Shown here: positions 56,790 to 64,000 of the stretch, piece by piece
Layout: the number at the start of each line of letters is the position of its first letter
Numbering within the stretch: position 1 is the first letter of the stretch
NCBI GenBank assembly: GCA_011799875.1
Contig: CM022300.1
Location: 237,224,807-237,288,806 of the forward strand
Direction: 5' to 3'
DNA from: Thinopyrum elongatum
Lineage: Eukaryota > Streptophyta > Magnoliopsida > Poales > Poaceae
Length of the DNA: 64,000 nt
Notes under the pieces: model-generated
Databases searched by the model: none
What the model was told of the DNA's origin: nothing
Seen by the model: the letters and a program-made list of their open reading frames with translations, nothing else
Made by a program: the position numbers and the translations under genes

Positions 56790-59700
56790 CGTGCAGCGAA
56801 ACAACGATGACGATGATGGACTCCACTCCGCAGGGACTCTGGCTGGAACGCTTGTCCTAGCTCGCAAACTCGGGATCCACGACAAACAAGCAAGTAGACA
56901 AGGCATGACCTGCAAACTGGCATGACACGCCAGGTCAGTACATTGAATGTACTTGCAAGCTCACAACAACCAAAGCAATCAAGACAAACAACAGCATGGC
57001 ATTTATAGGTTAAAGCAATGATGAACATGATACCACTAGAACATTATAAGCATTGCATGAACATGATGAACATACACATCTAGCATCACATGAAATGAGC
57101 ATGGCAATGTTACTCATGATATGCACAAGATGATACTAGCATGCAACATACTTAACATGATCCACTTGCTCTGTTCGGGGTTACCTCGTAACCACCACAT
57201 GTATCAACTTACCAACTTGGGCATCACACGATCATCTCAGGACCAACCAAGCTTGGTAGTAACAATACCGTAGTGATCATATGAACACAAGGAGCTTGAT
57301 CTTTACCCGGGATTACCACATGACACCAGAAATATCAACTAACTTCGGTATCCACGATACCACTGTGATCCTCTCATGATCACATCAAGATCAACCAACT
57401 TCTTGCCTCAACAAACCGGGGTTGTTTATTATTCAGGTTATTATTATTGTTGACCCATAGTGTGACCTACTACGAACTGGGCCCATATCCGCGGGTTCGG
57501 CTATCGATAGATTTAAACACACTCTGCAGAGATTAGCACACTGTACCCACACTATGGAACCCAAGGCCTCGTGCTCCCATTCGGGTGGACCAACGGCGTT
57601 CCGACAAAACTGATCTACTGCCATGACACTCTCCCGGCCAATCCGACAAACTCCGCTTTGGCTAAGTCATGGGTGGCCCCGATGTCACCTCGTGACATCC
57701 AACGGCCACCGTCGTGGCAAAACAAAATAGTCCCAAACGGGGACAATGGTACCATACAACAACGGGCACACAAAGCTTATGGCCACCTACCTGATCAGGG
57801 TGGCGTGTGCACATAACCTTCCCTAGTTGGAGGCACCGGCGAGAGGCATGGCAATAGACCAAGTTAGGACCCCCCATAAGGCAAGTGTGGCTGCACTGGT
57901 TAGCTCGATTTGATGGCACTATGACTCAGCCAACAGGTGTTCATGTTTGATTAAAGTCTGGTTAAACTTGAATGAGGAACAGCTGAGTCATAATAGCATA
58001 ACATGATGAAATAACAATGCAGATGAGCATGACATCAACGTGAGCATGGATGGATAACACAACCATTTAGCATGTTCATCTTAACATCAATAACAATAAA
58101 GCAGTTACTCTATCAGATGCAAACGAACATGGCATAACGATGATCCTGAATAGCACAAGTATAGCAAAGCATATCACTAATATGAATATAGTATGACCAC
58201 TAGCATCGGGAAAATAACTACCAGAAAAGAACATGATAACAATATTAGCAAGTAAGCATGTAACCAACTGGATGAAAATAATCATGGCATAAGAACGAGC
58301 ATGGATCCATAAGCATATAAAGCATTCACGGAAATATTAACATGCACAACTTATTTAAATATTCAAGTTGAAAACCATGGCTACTGCAAATCCATCATGC
58401 AAGTGGATGTCGTGGCTTGCCTGGAAATGAAGAGGTCACCGGGAAGAAGTGCAGAAGGATCGCGGAAAGAATTGCCAGAAATAGTTCTCCCTCTGAGGGG
58501 GCCGTTTATGGGCAAGGGCAAAATGGTCATTTTCATAGTGAGACCACATAGTGAGAATGATACCAACATATAGAGCTCGACGAGATGAAAACATGGGCTT
58601 TGGATTCACCTCAATCGGAGTTACGGTTGAAAAGTTATAGCCAGTCGAAGCTCAGGGACTAATCTGTAAAAAGAATCTCTACAAACTGGCCCCTGGCTGG
58701 AAAATAGAAAACGCATTCAAAGAAATATGTCTTCGAAGTAGAGGAAGCGTAAAATGGACAGAAGAAGCGGGAGAGTGGGCTTACAGAACCGAAAAGCGTA
58801 TTTTCGGAACTACGCTTCCACTTGCCACGTCAGTTGACCGGGGTCAACTCCCCGTGTCACTGACTGGTGGGGCCGTGGGGTCCATAGGCCGGCTGGGGCG
58901 GGGTCTTCTCCTTCCTCCTACTCGCCCGCAATGCAGAGGACCGCCGCGCGCGCCTCAGACGGCCCCCAGCGACACGGGTCGACTCAGGCGACGCCCCGGC
59001 CACCGGAATGACCAGTGTGGGGGGGCACACCCGCCTGCATGCTTCATGCATGCCGATGAGCGCTGGGACGAGTGGGGCCACGACCACGGCAGACGGCGAC
59101 TTCGGGCGGCGATGGGCATGGCTCCCTGGTGCACCGGAGGAAGGACTGAAGAGAGGACGAGGATCACCGTAGTCTAGGAGGTCTTCTGGTGGAAGAAAGG
59201 GAGGGAGAAGGGCTCGGCAAAGAGGGAATTTAGGAGGGGGATGCCGGCGACCGTGGCAGCCATGGGAGGACTAGAGGGATCCCCGAGCTCGCCTGAGTGG
59301 CTGGGCGGGGTACTGGGAGGAGGAGGAGGCCGGTGGTGAGCCCGGGAGACGAGGGAGGGCTATATATTGCCGAGGCAACACGGTGCCGCGCTGGCTGCCG
59401 CCGCGGATGCGTGGCCGGAGCCGCGGACGCGTGGGCACACCAGCACGCTCAACGGTGGCGACGGGAAGGAACAGGGGAGGGTTCACGAGGCAGAAGAGGC
59501 CAAGGGGCACGGGGAGGAAGAGGCCAGGGGCGAACAGAGCCGAAGCGGCCACAGTGCTCCCGTGGGCGCGCTCTGCTCTCGACGGGGATGGCTCGCCGGG
59601 GAACCAAACAGAGGGAGAGAGGGGTCCAGGGCGAAGGCAACGACGATGGGGAGCTATTTGACACGGTCGGGCATGCAAACGCGACGAGCATGGGATGGGC

Positions 59701-61066
59701 CCGAGCTAACAGGCACGCAACTCGCGTCCATGGCATGCTAGAGCGGTGGCCACCGCGTGAACTGGCGCACGCGGTTGCACCCTGACCGGCCGACCACATC
59801 TGGGAGATGGACTGGACAACAGAGAGTGCCAAAGAGGAAAGAACCAAAGGCAGGGGCAAAGAAGAGATTTGGGATTAGCTCCAAACTAGCTGAACAACAA
59901 GGTGTTTGATGCTTTCTGGAGAAGATTGGTTGGGAGGATTAGACTGAGATTTGGTAGGGGGTGATAAACTACTAAGATGAGTATCTCTAAAAATTTGTAG
60001 CTCATTAGGATGAAGATAAATGGTACTTGCTGTAGAATGTGCCCCACTGGTCAGAAAGACAAAGCATGAAGTAGCACTCACATGTATGATTGGATTAAGC
60101 TGAGATTTGGAGGAGATGAGTAATATAATCACATGAGACTACTGTAAAAGTTTCATACCATTTGGAAATACCAAAATGGTACTTGCTTCACAATGTAGCT
60201 CTCTGGACAGAATCTAAGAAAAATTTCTGAGGGAAAATGGTTAGATAAAATGATCCAAAACTTTCTAGAGAGAGTTTATACGGGTGGAAGCATGCCCTGG
60301 TAAATTTTCAGAAAAAATGAAGCAATATAAAATATAGTTGCTTCACATCCTGAAAATTTGACTAGAAAACAAGATTTGATACTGAGCTCACATAGAGTGC
60401 TGACATGAGCCCAAATCTTGAGGAGAGTGATGATTTTATCATATGAAGGACCTTGCAAAATTTCAACTCATTTGGATTACCCTAGTTAGTACTTCCTTCA
60501 CAAAAGCTTCCCTCAGACAGGAACTTTGGAAATTTGTTGAGAAAGGTTCACTAGGCAAATTAAGTTGAATTTCTGCATGGGGCAATGATATGGACAGGAG
60601 AAGGTGTACAAAAAATTTGGGGTCAATCAAGCAAAGATAAATGACACTTCCTTCTCAAAAAGCCACTTAGGGCAGAATGAGAAAAGGAATATTTGTGAAT
60701 TATCTTTGATGATGCTAAGGAAGGATTTTGACATATCTGTGGAGGATATGACCCAAACAATTTATGAGAATTATTTGGGAATTTTTTGGAAGACAGAAAT
60801 ATATGTTGTTTCACAACCAAGGGCAAAAAGGATTATTCCTTTAATAGAAAAAAGGAATATTCCCAATAAAAAGAATATTGGGATAGGTCTAAGATGGGAA
60901 ATGACATGATATTGAGATGGTTTAGATGATGACAAGCCACTTGTGAGACTTGAGAAGAGATGGTCTTCCCAGGTTTCAGGACCACAGAGCCACAGAAAAG
61001 CAATTCAAATAAAAAATTTAAATAAATCCAAAAGAAAAAGAAAGGGCCAAAATCCAGGGTGTCACA
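56790..61066 (-). repeat. Long LTR, right arm of the giant inverted repeat
   Basis: Minus strand begins TGTGACACCCTGGATTTTGG (61066) after a polypurine tract, and runs to about 56790 (GTCATCGTTGTTTCGCTGC). Contents mirror the left arm: motif cluster 58690-58835, TATA-like tatatatt at 59361, GC-rich 58850-59780, A/T-rich 59880-61050. The arms are clearly homologous but differ at many positions (I judge roughly four-fifths identical by eye). No genes. Confidence 0.82.
58690..58835. promoter_or_regulatory. ACGT-type motif cluster in long LTR (right arm)
   Basis: gaaaacgcattc, gaaatatgtcttc, gaagcgtaaaa, aaagcgtattttcgg, actacgcttccactt within 145 bp. Confidence 0.5.
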
Positions 61067-61515
61067 AACCTTCCCCCCTTAAAGAAATCTCGTCCTCGAG
61101 ATTTGGTTGCTCAGGGAACAAATATGAATATACCTGACTTAAGGAAACCGTTTCCAACTCGGGTATCCTTTTCCTTATATGATGTTCCTGTTGAATTTCA
61201 TGACTAGACTGTCTTGCTCTGGGGTGGTTTGCTTCACTGTATCCATATTCTGATAGGCCTTACCTCATATGTCATGTTGATTCCCATTTCTTTTATATCT
61301 TCCGGCGTAACAGGGTGCGGTAGATTATTATGACTGCAATATATGCCCGTCTCACAAGTCCGAGAGTTATTTCTGATGGAGGTGTCACACTGACCACATT
61401 CCATGGAGTTGTGAACAACTTTATTGGTGGACACCAAATAGCTTACTCCTTGCAATGGGTTGCTCAAATAGCTGCATATCCCCCCGGGTTCAACACAGTG
61501 TTGTGAACATATTAC
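61067..61515 (-). mobile_element. 3' internal remnant of the long-LTR Gypsy element with polypurine tract
   Basis: Next to the LTR the minus strand reads ATCTCGAGGACGAGATTTC then TTTAAGGGGGGAAGGTT (about 61067-61105), the usual end of a Tekay/Del-type pol region and its PPT. The rest of the ~450 bp has no recognised domain. It joins the next LTR copy at about 61515 inside LTR sequence, so PBS, gag and pol were deleted. Confidence 0.7.
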
Positions 61516-64000
61516 GTGAGACATGTACAATGATGATACTAGCATGCAACATGCTTACAAATATCACTTACTCTGTTCGGGGTTACCTCGTAACCACCAA
61601 ATATATGCCACTCTTACTTACCATCGTGGTCACGGGATCACTTCAATCATTATCAAGAATACCATCGGGATCTTAACCAGATCACCTCATCATTATCAAG
61701 AATACATGTTAACAATATCATGCACCAACTTACTCTGTTCGGGGTTACCTCGTAACCACCACATGAATCACTTACCATCATGGTCATCACATGATCACCT
61801 CAGGATCAAATCAAGCTTGGTATTATCAATACCGTAGTAATCACTACATGACCACAAGGAGCTTCATCTTTACCCTTGATTCTCGCATAACACCACAAAC
61901 ATCAACCAGCTTCGGTATCCACGATACCACTGTGATCCTCTCACGATCACATAAAGATCAACCAACTTCTTTCATCATCGAACCAGGGTTGTTATTAATC
62001 AGATTATTATTACTGTTGACCCATAGTGTGACCAACTACGAACTGGGCCCATATCCGTGGGCGCGGCTATCGATAGATTTAAACACACTCTGCAGAGGTT
62101 AGCACACTGTACCCACACTACGGAACCCAAGGCCTGTGCTCCCATTCGGGTGGACCCACGGCGTTCCGACAAAACCGATCTACTGCCATGACACCCTCCC
62201 GGCCACTCCGACAAACTCCCCTTTGGGCTAAGTCATGGGTGGCCCCGATGTCACCTTGTGACATCCAACGGCCACCGTTGTGACAAAACAAAACAGTCCC
62301 AAATGGGGACAACCCGGGTACAACAACAACGGGTACACAAGGCTTATGTCTGCCTACCTGATCAGGGTAGCGCGCACACATAACCTTCCCTAGTTGGAGG
62401 CACCGGCGAGAGGCACGACAATAGACCGCATTAGGGCCTTCCCATAAAGGCAAATGTGGCTGCACTGGTCAGTTCGATTTTGATGGCACTATGACTCAGC
62501 CAACAAGTGTTCAAGTGTAATTAATGTCCGGTTAAACTTGAATGCAAAAGATGCTGAGTCATAATTTGATGAAATAAGAATGCACATGAGCATGATATTA
62601 ACATAAGCATGGAGGAGCAACATAACCATATGAATCACTAGCATAAGTAATAATGCAACACTTAGACTACTAGATGCAGATGAACATGGCATCATGATCA
62701 TATATAACACAGGTACTTTCATAACAGATGATAATAATGCACCGAAGAACATCACTATCACTAGCATGTACTACCAACCAACATGACATAAGAGAATAAT
62801 ACTAGCAAGTAGCACATACTAACAAGGTGCATAAGGGCATAGCATGAAGATGAACATGGATTCGGAAGCATAACCGAAACAGCAATAGCAGTAGTTAAAG
62901 GAGCAAACATTTATTAAATATTCAAGTGGAAACCAAGGCTACTGCAAATCCATCATGCAAGTGACTGTCGTGGCTTGCCTGGGGATGAAGAATACTCCTG
63001 GAAGAAGTGCGGTGAAGTCGCAGAATGATACGCCGAAAAAGCTTCTCTCACGGAGGGGACTAGATAAGGGCAAGGGCAAAATGGTCATTTTCACAGTGGG
63101 ACTACCTAGTGAAAATGATACCAACAAATAGAGCTCGACGAGACGAAGAAGTAGGCATTGGATTCACCTCAAACGGAGTTACGGTCGCGAAGATACAAGA
63201 GGTAGAAGATTAGGGACCAATATGTAAATATTCCTCCACAAACAGGTCCCTAAGTGGAAAACAGAAAACGTATTTAGAGGAAATACGCCTTCAGAATAGG
63301 GAAAGCGTATTCTTCGCCGCAGTAGAGAGAAATACGCTTTTAGAGAAGGGAAAGCGCCTTTCTGTCTGAAGCACTACAAGAATACGTTTTCAGAAAATGA
63401 AAACGCGTTATGGGAAATACGTTTCCACTTACTGCAGTGGACCCGGGCTTTTAGCCATTGACGCGCGGGGTCCACAGGCAGGGAGGCCGGCGCGGTTGTC
63501 TTCTTCCTCCTCTCCCTGCCCTCGATGGAAACAGAGGAGGGAGCAGGGGAGGGCGCTGCCGGCGACGGGCCGGCCTGCTCCGGCTAGCTCCGGCCAGGCG
63601 GAGGCCACCGGCGGGCTCGGGCATCCACGCCGCGCCCGTCCAGAGCCTCGCGCGCCTGGGGAGGGCCAGGGCGACGAAGGCTTGTAGCACAAGAGGGCAC
63701 AGGCAGCGGCGACCGGCCAAGGGGACGGCGGCCACATCAGCTCCGGCGACTAGCTGAGGGGATGGGAGGGGCGCCGGACTCCGGGGAAGAAGATGGTGGT
63801 GGAGGGGAGGGGAGAGGAGGGCTAGGCTCGCTGGAACCGAGGAGGACCTACGGCGGCCATGGCGGATGGAGGAGTAAACAGCGATCTCCGGTGGTCGAGG
63901 AGGGGAAAGGAGAGTGCGTCGAGGTGCGGAGGACCACCAGGGTGCTATATATAACCGAGGGGAGGGCTCGGGAGTGCTCTAGAGGCCTCGGCCGACATGC
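61516..64000 (-). repeat. Third copy of the long LTR, running out of the window
   Basis: Same orientation as the right arm; 61520-62500 matches 57120-57900 (ggttacctcgtaaccacca, cccatagtgtgacc, gttccgacaaaac), 62920-63130 matches 58370-58570, and TATA ctatatata at 63945-63953 matches that at 59361. Within 61680-61760 the tactctgttcggggttacctcgtaacc segment is duplicated. GC-rich frames at 63397-63757 overlap on both strands and are not genes. The LTR start lies beyond base 64000. Confidence 0.8.
63245..63430. promoter_or_regulatory. ACGT-type motif cluster in long LTR (third copy)
   Basis: gaaaacgtattt, gaaatacgccttc, aaagcgtattc, gaaatacgctttt, aaagcgccttt, gaatacgttttc, gaaaacgcg, gaaatacgtttccactta: at least eight copies in 185 bp, in both orientations. 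Confidence 0.55.

Noticed and set aside
59271..59859. Several 90-160-codon frames in the right LTR arm
   Set aside because: Same GC effect; no motif and mutually overlapping.

Overview
The window looks like gene-poor, transposon-packed intergenic DNA from a large grass genome. A Triticeae cereal (wheat, Aegilops, barley or rye type) is the best guess, inferred from the mix of elements: SIRE/Maximus-type Copia with an extra env-like ORF, Tat-type and Tekay/Del-type Ty3/Gypsy elements with very long LTRs, a 17-kb CACTA transposon, and a dimeric MITE. I found no intact host gene, tRNA, rRNA or CRISPR. Nearly every coding stretch belongs to a mobile element and is broken.

Layout. (1) 1-11464, minus strand: 5' LTR, gag and pol of a Copia element whose 3' end lies outside the window. 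Its reverse transcriptase is split by a complete non-autonomous LTR element (1175-5901, plus strand). (2) 11465-16921, minus: part of a Gypsy-like element with a ~4.2-kb LTR. (3) 16922-47374: a tandem array of ~1.15-kb units, each made of the polypurine-tract end of that element fused to the first ~1.04 kb of its LTR. The array is cut by three later insertions: a CACTA transposon (20919-37655), a Tat-type Gypsy element (39015-45396) and a second Copia element that ends the array at 47375. (4) 47375-52636, minus: 3' LTR and env-like ORF of the second Copia. (5) 52637-61066: two copies of another long LTR joined tail to tail as a giant inverted repeat. (6) 61067-64000: a short internal remnant and a further LTR copy of the same family that runs out of the window.

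The CACTA element carries a decayed TNP2 transposase, a decayed ORF2/Ulp1-protease gene, and on the opposite strand two small genes: a GRF-type zinc finger with coiled coil and membrane tail, and a very acidic protein. A dimeric MITE (TAA target duplication) and an 800-bp hAT element (8-bp target duplication) sit inside it, as does a 1.36-kb higher-order tandem repeat. The Tat-type Gypsy carries, antisense to its pol and behind its own TATA box, a B3-domain gene with an AT-hook.

Together the nested insertions, precise target-site duplications and many TAG stops at expected Gln/Trp codons describe old, silenced, methylated heterochromatin. The most notable items are the antisense B3/AT-hook gene, the array derived from the LTR/PPT junction, the giant LTR palindrome, the CACTA cargo genes and a shared ACGT-type motif cluster in the long LTRs.
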